A stretch of DNA of 64,000 nt from Gammaproteobacteria bacterium (GCA_016707425.1 JADJHU010000015.1:806001-870000), one strand, 5' to 3'. Positions 34,634 to 43,336 are shown, counted from the stretch's first letter. Notes: generated by a model not told the origin, from the sequence alone. Program-made: numbers and translations.

Positions 34634-34950
34634 GATCGGTCGCTTGCTTGTCTCTGGAGGAGTTGTTTGTTCTTCTGCACCTGGAGCGAAGCAACGGTCG
34701 TGCCAGCCGTCGGGTGAGGCCGGGTTGCGATCTGTCCGGCCGCCCTGCGCACAGAATTCTGTGACGCAGTCCACATTTTTTCGCCCAGACGCGGTAAAAG
34801 CGCGCCTGTCCCGGAATGTGACAGAACAAGTGGCTGTCAAGAGTGTCGACGGCGCAAGTTGCCTTGCAACTTCGCCTGGACCGCCTGTATGCGCAGACGG
34901 GTCCATAACTCCACTGCAAACAGTGGCTTGAATCGCCGAGACGAGTGTAA

Positions 34951-37125
34951 ATGCCGCCGACACTTCGCACGCCTGCGGGCGCCAGACGATGCCTTGCGAT
35001 CCTGCTGTTCGCAGGCTGCATCCTGCTTGCCGCCCTGGTCTCTCGCGTCGCGCGAGCCGACGATGTCGCCACTCCGCGCCCGTCCGAGCTCGAGCGGGAC
35101 GTGCAGTTCTGGGTCCGCGTCTACTCCCAGATCACGACCAATGAAGGCTATCTGCACGACGAGCGCAATCTGGCGGTCGTCTACGCGACACTGAACTTCG
35201 GTGCGAATGCGGGCCCGCGGGAACGCCAGGCGCTGATCGACGCCGAACGCGATCGCTATGCGGCAGTCCTGCGCCAGCTCGCCACGGGACAGGCGCCGGA
35301 CGGCGAGGACGTCCAGCGCGTGCGGGCCCTGTGGGGCAGGGAAGGCAGCCCGGAGCGCTGGCTTGCCGCGAGCCGTGAGATCCGCTTCCAGCTCGGGCAG
35401 TCGGACCGGTTCCGGGCGGGCCTGGAGCGGGCCGGTGCGTGGGAGACGCACATCGCACAGACGCTCGCGAACATGGGATTGCCACGGCAGATCGCGGTGC
35501 TGCCCCACGTCGAGTCGTCGTTCAACCCCGCGGCCTACTCGAAGGTCGGCGCGGCCGGCCTGTGGCAGTTCATGCGCTCGACCGGGAGGCGCTATCTGCG
35601 CATCGATAGCGCCGTCGACGAACGCCTCGATCCCTTCCGCGCCACCGAGGCGGCGGCCCAGCTCCTCGCCTACAACTACCGTGTGCTCGGCAGCTGGCCG
35701 CTCGCACTCACGGCCTACAACCATGGTACCGCCGGCGTGCGCCGTGCCCGGGACGCGATGGGCACCGATGACATCGCCCGCATCGTGCGCGAGTACCGCA
35801 GCCCGAGTTTCGGCTTCGCGTCGCGCAATTTCTATGTGTCCTTCCTCGCCGCGCTCGAGATCGATCGCGATCCGGAGAAGTTCTTTGGCCGGCTCGTGCG
35901 TGCACCGGAGATGGACTACCTCGAAGTCGAGGTGCCGGCGTACGTACCGGTGGCGGCGCTCGAGCGGGTGACGAAGCTGGCACGCTCCGAGCTGCAACTC
36001 CTCAACCCGGCCCTTCAGCCGATCGTCTGGAATGGTCAGCGGCTGGTTCCGCGGGGCTACAGGCTGCGGCTGCCTGCCGAGAGCCATCGTGGCTGGACGA
36101 GCGAGCTGCTGGCGCAGCGACTGGCGCCCGCGGAGCTCTTCGCCGGGCAGACCGAGCCGCGTCTGCACAAGGTCCGGGGGGGTGAGACGCTGGCGCGGAT
36201 CGCTGCGCGCTACGGCGTCGCGCTGCACGAGCTTGCAGAGCTGAACGATCTTGGCATACGGGTGAAGCTGCGCGCCGGGCGGCTCCTGAAGCTTCCGGAT
36301 GTCATGCCGCGTACTCTGGCGAGTGCCCGCAACGCAGCTGCAGAGCCCGCCCCGACAGTACCGCTGCCCGTGAGCGACGCGGCGCAGGCGGCTGTCTATG
36401 TCGTCCGGCGGGGCGATGTGCTGTCGGATATTGCCGCGAGAGTCGGCGTGCCGGGTGTCGATCTGCTGCGGCTCAATGACATCCGCAACCCGGATTTCAT
36501 CTATGAGGGCCAGCAGCTCCGGTTGAGGACCGCGGAGGTTGCCGCGCCCCCGACTTCGGCAGGCGACGCGGCGGAGGCTGTGCCCGCCGGCAGAACTCCC
36601 GGGCGCGGCGAGCCGGTTTCCAGGACGCAGGCAGAGGCGCTGAGTCCGGCACTGGGTCCGGGGATCGAGCCTCTGCAGTCGGCGGATCCCATCGAATACG
36701 GAGTGCGTCGTGACGGCAGTGTACAGGTCGCCGCTGCCGAGACGCTCGGCCACTATGCCGAGTGGCTCGGCGTGAGTGCCGCGACCCTGCGCAGGCTGAA
36801 CGGGCTGCGATCCGGGCAGCCGGTGCTGATCGGGCGGACCGTGAAACTCGATTTCAGCCAGGTTTCGCGCGAAAGTTTCGAGGAGGCGCGCCGGCGCTAC
36901 CATTCGCAGCTGCAGACGGAATTCTTCGCAGCGCATCGCATCGTGGGAACGGACATCTACATAATCCGCCGGGGCGACTCGCTGTGGAGCGTGGCCCAGC
37001 GCTATTCGAAGCTCCCCGTGTGGCTCCTGCAGCAGTACAACCCGGACGTCGACTTCACCGAGATGCGCGCCGGCATCGAGGTGGTCGTGCCACGGGTCGA
37101 GGAGATCGCGGTACCGGTCGGCTGA
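34951..37125 (+). CDS. mltD: Membrane-bound lytic murein transglycosylase D
   Basis: The protein has 724 residues, with an N-terminal hydrophobic signal/anchor (CLAILLFAGCILLAALV). The SLT domain has the catalytic Glu at about 188 (LPHVESSFNPAAYSKVGAAG) and the typical AGLWQFMRSTGRRYLRIDS and LALTAYNHGTAGVRRAR. LysM peptidoglycan-binding modules follow at about 406-450 (HKVRGGETLARIAARYGV), about 482-525 (YVVRRGDVLSDIAARVGV), a degenerate one, and one at the C terminus (YIIRRGDSLWSVAQRYSK). It cleaves the glycan strand to anhydromuropeptides. The upstream 320 bp are rich in dyads. Confidence 0.93.
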   Translation: MPPTLRTPAGARRCLAILLFAGCILLAALVSRVARADDVATPRPSELERDVQFWVRVYSQITTNEGYLHDERNLAVVYATLNFGANAGPRERQALIDAERDRYAAVLRQLATGQAPDGEDVQRVRALWGREGSPERWLAASREIRFQLGQSDRFRAGLERAGAWETHIAQTLANMGLPRQIAVLPHVESSFNPAAYSKVGAAGLWQFMRSTGRRYLRIDSAVDERLDPFRATEAAAQLLAYNYRVLGSWPLALTAYNHGTAGVRRARDAMGTDDIARIVREYRSPSFGFASRNFYVSFLAALEIDRDPEKFFGRLVRAPEMDYLEVEVPAYVPVAALERVTKLARSELQLLNPALQPIVWNGQRLVPRGYRLRLPAESHRGWTSELLAQRLAPAELFAGQTEPRLHKVRGGETLARIAARYGVALHELAELNDLGIRVKLRAGRLLKLPDVMPRTLASARNAAAEPAPTVPLPVSDAAQAAVYVVRRGDVLSDIAARVGVPGVDLLRLNDIRNPDFIYEGQQLRLRTAEVAAPPTSAGDAAEAVPAGRTPGRGEPVSRTQAEALSPALGPGIEPLQSADPIEYGVRRDGSVQVAAAETLGHYAEWLGVSAATLRRLNGLRSGQPVLIGRTVKLDFSQVSRESFEEARRRYHSQLQTEFFAAHRIVGTDIYIIRRGDSLWSVAQRYSKLPVWLLQQYNPDVDFTEMRAGIEVVVPRVEEIAVPVG

Positions 37126-37198
37126 GCCGCACGCCCCGCCTGTCGTCCGGTGTGCGCTCTGTGACGGTGGCACGAGCGGCGGGGCGCCGGGAGCTGCT

Positions 37199-37204
37199 TA
37201 TAAT
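37199..37204 (+). promoter_or_regulatory. Possible -10 element for the L,D-transpeptidase gene
   Basis: A perfect TATAAT lies 36 bp before ATG 37240 in an otherwise GC-rich 100-bp gap. No good -35 hexamer sits 16-18 bp upstream, though a TG two bases before it partly mimics an extended -10. The site is plausible but unproved. Confidence 0.45.
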
Positions 37205-37239
37205 CCACCAACGTCGTTCATTGCCGGTTGCGTGATCCG

Positions 37240-37761
37240 ATGAGCTTCCTTTCGAAACTGGCGGCGAGCCTGATTCTTGTGACTCTCGTCGCGGGATCGG
37301 CGCTGGCCGCTGCGATCGCCGTGCCGGGACATCCGGTCCTTGCCGATCGCGTGCTGGTCCGCAAGTCCGAACGCCGGCTGTATCTGATGAGCGGCAGTGA
37401 GGTGCTGCGCAGCTACCGGGTGGCTCTCGGGTTGAACCCCACGGGGCACAAGGAACGGGAAGGCGACTTCCGGACGCCGGAGGGGCACTACGTGCTCGGT
37501 CGCCGCAATCCGCGCAGCGACTTCTTCCTCTCCATCCAGATCGACTATCCGAACCGGGCAGACCTCGTCTATGCGCGGCGCAATGGCTGGAAGCCGGGCG
37601 GGGCCATCATGATCCATGGTCTGCCGAACCGGCTGCGCCGCGAGCCCGACTATTACCTGACGCAGGACTGGACCGATGGCTGCATCGCGGTCTCCAACGG
37701 CGACATGGTCGAGATCTGGCTGTTGACTCCGGAGAACGTGCCCATCGAGATACTGCCCTGA
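37240..37761 (+). CDS. L,D-transpeptidase (YkuD domain)
   Basis: The protein has 173 residues with signal peptide MSFLSKLAASLILVTLVAGS. The YkuD domain starts RVLVRKSERRLYLMSGSEVL. The catalytic His is in GGAIMIHGLPN and the nucleophile Cys in DWTDGCIAVSNGDMVEI. Such periplasmic enzymes make 3-3 crosslinks in peptidoglycan or attach lipoproteins; the sequence does not say which. It lies next to mltD, giving a small cell-wall cluster. ATG 37240 is chosen over TTG 37228. Confidence 0.93.
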   Translation: MSFLSKLAASLILVTLVAGSALAAAIAVPGHPVLADRVLVRKSERRLYLMSGSEVLRSYRVALGLNPTGHKEREGDFRTPEGHYVLGRRNPRSDFFLSIQIDYPNRADLVYARRNGWKPGGAIMIHGLPNRLRREPDYYLTQDWTDGCIAVSNGDMVEIWLLTPENVPIEILP

Positions 37762-37787
37762 GCAGTCGCAGCGGACCCGGACAGCCA

Positions 37788-39173
37788 TTGGACAGCAGCG
37801 TCGTCATCCCTGAATTCGTCGATGCGCGGGTGGGTCCGCGCGGCAGTCTCGAGAACCTTTCCCAGGCCGAGATCGACAAGCTCCTCGACTCGGGACGCGG
37901 AGGGCTCTATCCGCTCTTCCGGCGTTGCGCGCTCGCCGTGCTGACCTCCGGCACGGCGACGGACGACGCCCAGGAAGTACTGGAACGCTATCGGGCCTTC
38001 GACATCCAGATCCTGCGTCATACGCGCGGCATCAAGCTCGAGATCCGCAACGCCCCGCCGGAGGCCTTCGTCGACGGCGAGATGATTCGCGGGATCACGG
38101 AGCTCCTCTTCGCTGTGCTGCGCGACGTGGTGTTCATTGCCAATGAGATCGTCGAGAGCGGCCGCTTCGATCTCTCCGCATCCGCCTCCGTCACGAATGC
38201 GGTCTTCCACATCCTGCGCAATGCGCGCGTGCTGGAGTTCAAGGCGCGCCCGAACCTCGTGGTCTGCTGGGGCGGACACTCGATCGGTCCCGAGGAATAC
38301 AAGTACACGAAAACCGTGGGCTACGAGCTCGGGCTGCGCGGGCTCGATGTCTGCACTGGCTGCGGGCCGGGCGCCATGAAGGGGCCCATGAAGGGCGCCA
38401 CCATCGGTCATGCCAAGCAGCGCATCATGGGTGGCCGCTACATCGGCGTCACCGAGCCGGGGATCATCGCCGCCGAGCCGCCAAATCCGATCGTCAACCA
38501 GCTCGTCATCATGCCGGACATCGAGAAGCGTCTCGAAGCCTTCGTGCGGCTGGCGCACGGCATCGTGGTGTTCCCCGGGGGCGTCGGAACGACGGAGGAG
38601 ATCCTGTATCTGCTCGGGATTCTCCTGGATCCGGCCAACGCGGAGCAGCCGGTGCCCGTCGTGCTCACCGGGCCGAAGGCGAGCGCATCGTACTTCGAGC
38701 ACGTCCGGCGTTTCATCGCGGGCACACTGGGTGAACCCGCACTCGAGCGGCTCGCCGTCATCGTCGACGATCCGGCCGAGGTCGCGCGGCACATGGTGCG
38801 CGGCGTGGGAGCGGTGCGCGATTACCGGCGGCTGTGTTCGGACTCCTACAATTTCAACTGGCTCCTGTCCGTCCCGCCAGAGCTGCAGCAGCCCTTCGAG
38901 GTGACTCATGCCTCGATGCGCGCCCTCGAACTGCACCGGGACCAGCCCCGGCATCGCCTCGCTGCAGCGCTGCGGAGAGCCTTTTCCGGCATCGTCACGG
39001 GCAACGTCAAGGATTTCGGCATCGCGGCCATAGAGCGGCTCGGGCCTTTCGAGCTCTCGGGCGATCCCGTCGTGATGAAGCTGCTCGACGAGCTGCTCGC
39101 GGCCTTCGTCGCCCAGCAGCGCATGAAGCTCCCCGGCCGCACGTATCGGCCCTGCTATCGGCTGGTCGCATGA
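37788..39173 (+). CDS. ppnN: Pyrimidine/purine nucleotide 5'-monophosphate nucleosidase
   Basis: The protein has 461 residues and follows E. coli PpnN (YgdH) along its whole length. The LOG-type Rossmann core has VVCWGGHSIGPEEYKYTKTV, VCTGCGPGAMKGPMKGATIG and the signature VVFPGGVGTTEEILYLLGIL. C-terminal conserved segments are RRAFSGIVTGNVKDFGI and QQRMKLPGRTYRPCY. PpnN cleaves nucleoside monophosphates to base and ribose 5-phosphate and is activated by (p)ppGpp in E. coli. The start appears to be TTG 37788, 26 bp after the L,D-transpeptidase gene. Confidence 0.94.
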   Translation: MDSSVVIPEFVDARVGPRGSLENLSQAEIDKLLDSGRGGLYPLFRRCALAVLTSGTATDDAQEVLERYRAFDIQILRHTRGIKLEIRNAPPEAFVDGEMIRGITELLFAVLRDVVFIANEIVESGRFDLSASASVTNAVFHILRNARVLEFKARPNLVVCWGGHSIGPEEYKYTKTVGYELGLRGLDVCTGCGPGAMKGPMKGATIGHAKQRIMGGRYIGVTEPGIIAAEPPNPIVNQLVIMPDIEKRLEAFVRLAHGIVVFPGGVGTTEEILYLLGILLDPANAEQPVPVVLTGPKASASYFEHVRRFIAGTLGEPALERLAVIVDDPAEVARHMVRGVGAVRDYRRLCSDSYNFNWLLSVPPELQQPFEVTHASMRALELHRDQPRHRLAAALRRAFSGIVTGNVKDFGIAAIERLGPFELSGDPVVMKLLDELLAAFVAQQRMKLPGRTYRPCYRLVA

Positions 39174-39267
39174 CATAAGCCGTCGCGCCCGTCGCTGCGC
39201 GTGAACCAGTTCCTGTTGGTTCATGGCGAAAACTCCGTAGGCTCGTGCCAACCGTCAGGGGGCTGCA

Positions 39268-39480
39268 ATGAGTTCTTCGGACAGGCTTCGGACCGAACCG
39301 GTCGCCCGCACGGGCGCAGCCGATCCCTATGCCAGCTGGCTCGATCGCATGCAGCGCGGCCGCGGCCGGCATGCCGCGATCACGAAGAACCTCAATACCT
39401 GGTCGAATTACAAGTCGTGGGCCGACAGGATCAAGGGATCCTGGACCGATCAGGGCGAGAGCGGCACCAGCAAGAAGTAG
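39268..39480 (+). CDS. Small hypothetical protein
   Basis: This 70-residue basic protein starts at ATG 39268, between ppnN and a ParA gene. Its centre is rich in Trp and Lys (YASWLDRMQRGRGRH, then TWSNYKSWADRIKGSWTDQG), with three Trp in a short amphipathic stretch. No signal peptide or known domain is seen. The composition looks coding rather than random for this GC content. Function is unknown. Confidence 0.55.
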   Translation: MSSSDRLRTEPVARTGAADPYASWLDRMQRGRGRHAAITKNLNTWSNYKSWADRIKGSWTDQGESGTSKK

Positions 39481-39484
39481 GTGC

Positions 39485-40198
39485 TCATCCAGGCATGGTC
39501 GTGAGCGCTTCGGGGACCGGACCGGACGGCTGCGGCGCGGGCACAGGCCCGTCGCCCCGCCCGAGCCAGGCAATGAGTGGCTCCCACTGCTCCAGCTCCT
39601 CACGCACCAGATAGCTCTTCATCTCATGCAGCCCCAGCCCGAGCTCGGCACTGCGCACGTAGCTCTGCGAGTCGCGCAGCGTGGTGACGATCGGGATGTT
39701 GAGCGTCTGCAGAAAGCGCATGAGGGACTGGTAGATCACGGTATTGCGGCGCACGCGGTTGGCGACCACACCGATGCGGTCGTCCTCGCGGCGGATCTTG
39801 GCGATCAGCAGGAGATCCGCGATGCAGCGCGAGCAGGTGTGGAGGTCGATGTCCGAAGGGAGTACCGGGACGAGGATCTTGTCGGCGTCGCGCGTGACAT
39901 CCGGGAAAGTGCGTGCATCGACCGCAGCCGGTGTGTCGATGATCAGGCGCGTCGTTCCCTGGGGCACGCGCAGCTGCCAGCTGCGCGTCATGCGGCTGTC
40001 ACGCTCGAAGGCCGGAATCGCGAAGATCGGCGGCTGGGTCGGTTTGCGCTTCCTGGCCCAGCGCATGGACGAGCCCTGCGGATCGAAGTCCATCAGTACA
40101 GGGCTCTCGCCACGCGCGGCAAAGTACGCCGCCAGATTGATCGCGATGGTCGTCTTGCCCGATCCTCCTTTGGGATTGAGGACGACGATGCGCTGCAT
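39485..40198 (-). CDS. ParA-family ATPase (orphan)
   Basis: The protein has 237 residues with a deviant Walker A (VVLNPKGGSGKTTIAINLA), Walker A-prime (VLMDFDPQGSSMRWARKRKP) and the downstream IIDTPAAVDA. It belongs to the ParA/MinD/Soj class, closest to stand-alone chromosomal members. No ParB-type gene lies beside it, so it is not a standard segregation pair. ATG 40198 is used because the family starts directly at the Walker motif; the open frame continues upstream to 40528 without coding character. It converges with the 70-residue ORF. Confidence 0.9.
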   Translation of the reverse strand: MQRIVVLNPKGGSGKTTIAINLAAYFAARGESPVLMDFDPQGSSMRWARKRKPTQPPIFAIPAFERDSRMTRSWQLRVPQGTTRLIIDTPAAVDARTFPDVTRDADKILVPVLPSDIDLHTCSRCIADLLLIAKIRREDDRIGVVANRVRRNTVIYQSLMRFLQTLNIPIVTTLRDSQSYVRSAELGLGLHEMKSYLVREELEQWEPLIAWLGRGDGPVPAPQPSGPVPEALTTMPG

Positions 40199-40340
40199 GC
40201 TGCCTTTCGCTTCAGCGACGGGAGTGAGCGGGTCAAGCCTACGCAGGGCGGTCCGGCACCGCAAGCTGTGAGCTGGCACACGCCGGGGGGCTGCCCCGGT
40301 CCCTAACATTGCCGCCGGCTCCTCGCTCGCAGGCTGCAGA

Positions 40341-40457
40341 ATGGAACGTCTGTTGTTTCTCTGGGATGAGCTCGATGACTGGCTCGGCGCGGGCCGGCAT
40401 CTGCTGCTCGCGCTGGCGGCGACCTCAGGGGTGTGGCAGTCCGGTCCGTCTCGCTGA
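40341..40457 (+). CDS. Short ORF, possible small membrane-associated protein
   Basis: A 38-codon ORF reads MERLLFLWDELDDWLGAGRH followed by LLLALAATSGVW. The start MERLLFLWDELDDW is well formed (acidic, amphipathic, then hydrophobic) and unlike random high-GC translation. Similar starts occur on longer small membrane proteins in related bacteria, so this could be a truncated relic. It lies in the gap between the ParA gene and htpG. Support is from composition only. Confidence 0.4.
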   Translation: MERLLFLWDELDDWLGAGRHLLLALAATSGVWQSGPSR

Positions 40458-40553
40458 TCCCGGCCTCGGAGGCGTCCTCCGGGACTTGAATTCTCCTCCT
40501 GTGCTCCCAGACTGAGGCACTGGCCCACCGATCGCGAGGGAGCGAGTCCGCCA

Positions 40554-42446
40554 ATGTCCGCACAGGCCCGAGGGGAAACCCTGGCCTTTCAGGCCGAAGT
40601 CCGCGAGCTGCTGAAGCTCATGATCCACTCCCTGTACAGTCACAGGGAGATCTTTCTCCGCGAGCTGATTTCCAACGCCTCGGACGCGAACGACAAGCTG
40701 CGTTTCCAGGCGCTCGCCCACCCCGAACTGCTCGCCGACGGCGGTTCGGAGCTGAAGATCTGGATCGACTACGACGCCCAGGCGGGCACACTCACGGTGC
40801 GCGACGAGGGCATCGGCATGACGCGGGCCGAAGCGATCGAGCACCTCGGCACCATCGCGAGGTCGGGGACCGCCGAGTTCTTCCGGCGGCTCTCGGGAGA
40901 CCAGCAGAAGGACTCGCAGCTCATCGGACAGTTCGGCGTCGGCTTCTATTCCGCCTTCATCGTCGCGGAGCGCGTCGAGGTGTTCAGCCGGAGGGCCGGC
41001 GAACCCGTGGCAGCGGGCGTACGCTGGGAGTCGCGCGCCGAAGGAGATTTCACGGTCGAGACGGTCGAGCGCACCGAACGCGGCACGAGCGTCGTGCTGC
41101 ACCTCAAGCCCGAGGCGAAGGAATTCGCCGACGGCTGGCGCCTGCGTGCACTCGTGCGCCGCTATTCCGATCACATCGCGTTTCCTGTGCTCATGCGCAA
41201 GGAGGGTGCGGCCACCCTCGAGTGGGAAGCGGTGAACCAGGCGCAGGCGCTGTGGACGCGTCCGCGCGCCGAGATCCCGGACGAGGAGTACCGCAGCTTC
41301 TACCAGCACGTGGCGCACGATTTCGCGGATCCGCTCGCGTGGAGCCACAACCGTGTCGAGGGCAAGCGGGAGTACACGAGCCTGCTCTACATTCCCGGCC
41401 GTGCACCCTTCGATCTCTGGCAGCGGGAGGCGCCCCGGGGTCTGAAGCTCTATGTGCGACGCGTGTTCATCATGGACGACGCCGAGCAGTTCCTGCCCCT
41501 GTATCTGCGCTTCGTGAAGGGCGTGATCGACTCCGGGGATCTTCCGCTGAACGTCTCGCGCGAGCTGCTGCAGCGGGATCCGGAGGTGGAGAGCATCAGG
41601 AGCGGACTCACGAAGCGCGTGCTCGACATGCTCGCGCGCCTCGCTGCGGATGATCCGCAGAAGTACGCCGGTTTCTGGAAGGAATTCGGGGCGGTCCTCA
41701 AGGAGGGCATTGCGGAGGATGCGGGGAGCCGCGAAAAAATACTCCCGCTGCTGCGTTTCGCGAGCACGCAGCACGAGGGCACGGAGCAGACCGTCTCGCT
41801 CGCTGACTATGTCGCGCGCATGAAGGCTGGCCAGGAACGCATCTACTACGTCATCGGCGAGACGCCGGAGGCGGCGCGCGGCAGTCCGCACATCGAAGCG
41901 CTCAAGGCGCGCGGCGTGGAAGTGCTGCTGCTCGGCGACCGCATCGACGAGTGGGTCATGGGGCAGCTCACGGAGTTCGAAGGCAAGCGCTTCAAGGACG
42001 CTGCGCGCGGCGATCTCGAGCTCGGGTCGCTTGCCGGCGAGGCGGAGCGCGAGCGGGAGCACGCGGCGCTCAGGGAGAGCAAGGGCCTGCTCAAGCGGGT
42101 GAAGGATGCGCTCGGCGAACGGGTGAGCGAGGTGCGGGTGAGCAGCCGGCTGCAGGACTCCCCGGCGTGCTTCGTGCTCGGTGAGCACGATCCGGGCGCG
42201 CAGATGCGGCGCGTACTGGCCGCCACCGGACAGCAGGCGCCGGCGGTGAAGCCGGTGCTCGAGCTCAACGTCGACCATCCGCTCGTACGGCATCTCGATG
42301 CGCTCGGCGAGGGTGAGCAGTTCGGGGAGCTCGCCCGGCTGCTCTACGATCAGGCGGCGATCGCCGAGGGTGGTCAGATCGAGAATTCTGCGGACTATCT
42401 GCGGCGCCTGAACCACCTGCTGGTGCGGCTCGCCGGGATTGCCTGA
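40554..42446 (+). CDS. htpG: Molecular chaperone HtpG (bacterial Hsp90)
   Basis: The protein has 630 residues. The GHKL ATP-binding domain has FLRELISNASDANDKLRF, VRDEGIGMTRAEAIEHLG and IGQFGVGFYSAFIVAERVEV. The middle domain has YVRRVFIMDDAEQFLPLYLR and DLPLNVSRELLQRD. The C-terminal dimerisation domain ends LVRLAGIA. It remodels client proteins in an ATP-driven clamp cycle. Its TGA overlaps the ATG of the broken FKBP gene. Confidence 0.97.
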   Translation: MSAQARGETLAFQAEVRELLKLMIHSLYSHREIFLRELISNASDANDKLRFQALAHPELLADGGSELKIWIDYDAQAGTLTVRDEGIGMTRAEAIEHLGTIARSGTAEFFRRLSGDQQKDSQLIGQFGVGFYSAFIVAERVEVFSRRAGEPVAAGVRWESRAEGDFTVETVERTERGTSVVLHLKPEAKEFADGWRLRALVRRYSDHIAFPVLMRKEGAATLEWEAVNQAQALWTRPRAEIPDEEYRSFYQHVAHDFADPLAWSHNRVEGKREYTSLLYIPGRAPFDLWQREAPRGLKLYVRRVFIMDDAEQFLPLYLRFVKGVIDSGDLPLNVSRELLQRDPEVESIRSGLTKRVLDMLARLAADDPQKYAGFWKEFGAVLKEGIAEDAGSREKILPLLRFASTQHEGTEQTVSLADYVARMKAGQERIYYVIGETPEAARGSPHIEALKARGVEVLLLGDRIDEWVMGQLTEFEGKRFKDAARGDLELGSLAGEAEREREHAALRESKGLLKRVKDALGERVSEVRVSSRLQDSPACFVLGEHDPGAQMRRVLAATGQQAPAVKPVLELNVDHPLVRHLDALGEGEQFGELARLLYDQAAIAEGGQIENSADYLRRLNHLLVRLAGIA

Positions 42447-42682
42447 TGCGCACATTGCAGCCGGGGCAGACCGCCGTTGTCCACTACACGGGCTGGCTGT
42501 ACGCCATCGATGCACCCGAGAACAAAGGCCGGAAGTTCGACAGCTCCTACGACGCGGATCGCCCGTTCGCGTTCCGCGTCGGGGCGGGCGAGGTCATCGC
42601 AGGCTGGGACCAGGGTACCGTCGGCATGAAGGCCGGCAGCCGCCGTCGCCCTGCTCGAGATCCGCTGAAGTCCGGGGGATGA
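42446..42682 (+). pseudogene. FKBP-type peptidyl-prolyl isomerase, internally deleted
   Basis: The N-terminal 65 residues are typical FKBP: GQTAVVHYTGWLYAIDAPEN, GRKFDSSYDADRPFAF and GAGEVIAGWDQGTVGMKAG. After SRRR the expected block (roughly LxIPPxLAYGxxGxGxVIPPNAxL) is missing. The sequence instead jumps to the family's last strand, VALLEIR and stop, readable in the +1 frame at 42645-42668. The current frame runs on as PARDPLKSGG to 42682. A deletion of about 75-80 bp, not a multiple of three, explains this. Loss of these strands would abolish the isomerase fold. The ATG overlaps the htpG stop. Confidence 0.75.
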
Positions 42683-43302
42683 CGGTCCAGCGCATGTCCC
42701 TGTCCGGGCCGGCAGGGACCCTGCAGGCCATCGTGGAGACGCCTGCCGGCACCACGGCCGTGACACGCTTCGGTGTCATCTGTCATCCCCATCCGCTGTA
42801 CGGGGGCACGCTCGACAACAAGGTGGTGCATACGCTGGCACGTGCCTTCCAGCAGCTCGGGCTGGCCACCATCCGCTTCAATTTCCGCGGCGTCGGACAG
42901 AGTGCCGGTCACTATGATGAGGGACGGGGCGAGACTGCGGACGCGCTCGCGATCGTTGCGCACGGCCGGTCGCTCTGGCCGGGGGCACGGCCCTGGCTGG
43001 CAGGCTTCTCCTTCGGTGCCGGTGTGGCGATCCGCTCGGCGGTACAGGCCGATGCGGAACGACTCGTCACTGTGGCGCCGCCGGTGGCGCACTTGGGACA
43101 GGCCGACTTCCCGGTCCCCGACTGTCCATGGCTGCTCGTGCAGGGCGATGCGGACGAGGTCGTGGATGCCCGCGCGGTGCTGGAGTGGGTGGCGCGGCTC
43201 TCGCCCGCTCCCGCGCTGCGCGTGCTGGCGGGTGCCGGGCACTTCTTCCACGGCAGGCTGGATGATCTGCGCGAGACCGTGCTGACGTGGGCGGGGGGAT
43301 AA
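42679..43302 (+). CDS. Alpha/beta hydrolase (COG2945 type)
   Basis: The protein has 207 residues. The family opening FGVICHPHPLYGGTLDNKVV, the motif TIRFNFRGVGQSAG and the nucleophile elbow WLAGFSFGAGVAIRSA (GxSxG with Ser) are present. The acid is probably in VQGDADEVVD and the His in LAGAGHFFHGRLDD. Small hydrolases of this type are common in proteobacteria and their substrates are unknown. ATG 42679 overlaps the stop of the broken FKBP gene (ATGA), so translation may depend on ribosomes reading that frame. Confidence 0.88.
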   Translation: MTVQRMSLSGPAGTLQAIVETPAGTTAVTRFGVICHPHPLYGGTLDNKVVHTLARAFQQLGLATIRFNFRGVGQSAGHYDEGRGETADALAIVAHGRSLWPGARPWLAGFSFGAGVAIRSAVQADAERLVTVAPPVAHLGQADFPVPDCPWLLVQGDADEVVDARAVLEWVARLSPAPALRVLAGAGHFFHGRLDDLRETVLTWAGG

Positions 43303-43307
43303 AGAAA

Positions 43308-43336
43308 AACCTGGCGGCCGTACGGTCCGCCAGGTT
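43308..43336. terminator. Bidirectional terminator between the hydrolase and HU-like genes
   Basis: AACCTGGCGG (43308-43317) pairs with CCGCCAGGTT (43327-43336). On the minus strand it is followed by TTTTCTTT, and on the plus strand by CTCTGCAAAAAA. The T-rich side suits the minus-strand HU-like gene; the hydrolase gene also ends just before it. Confidence 0.8.

Larger units (their letters stand above)
34486..34950. other. Structured non-coding gap between nrdJb and mltD
   Basis: The 465-bp gap holds no convincing ORF but many dyads. On the plus strand there are ACCGGGC/GCCCGGT at 34502-34520, a short TCCCA/TGGGA stem at 34521-34537 and the nrdJ terminator. Closer to mltD lie a palindrome at 34745-34769, TGACAG/CTGTCA at 34819-34839, AAGTTGC/GCAACTT at 34856-34872 and CCACTG/CAGTGG at 34911-34926. 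A minus-strand terminator sits at 34602-34633, and a consensus TTGACA read on the minus strand is at 34835-34840. A small RNA on the minus strand is possible. Confidence 0.6.
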
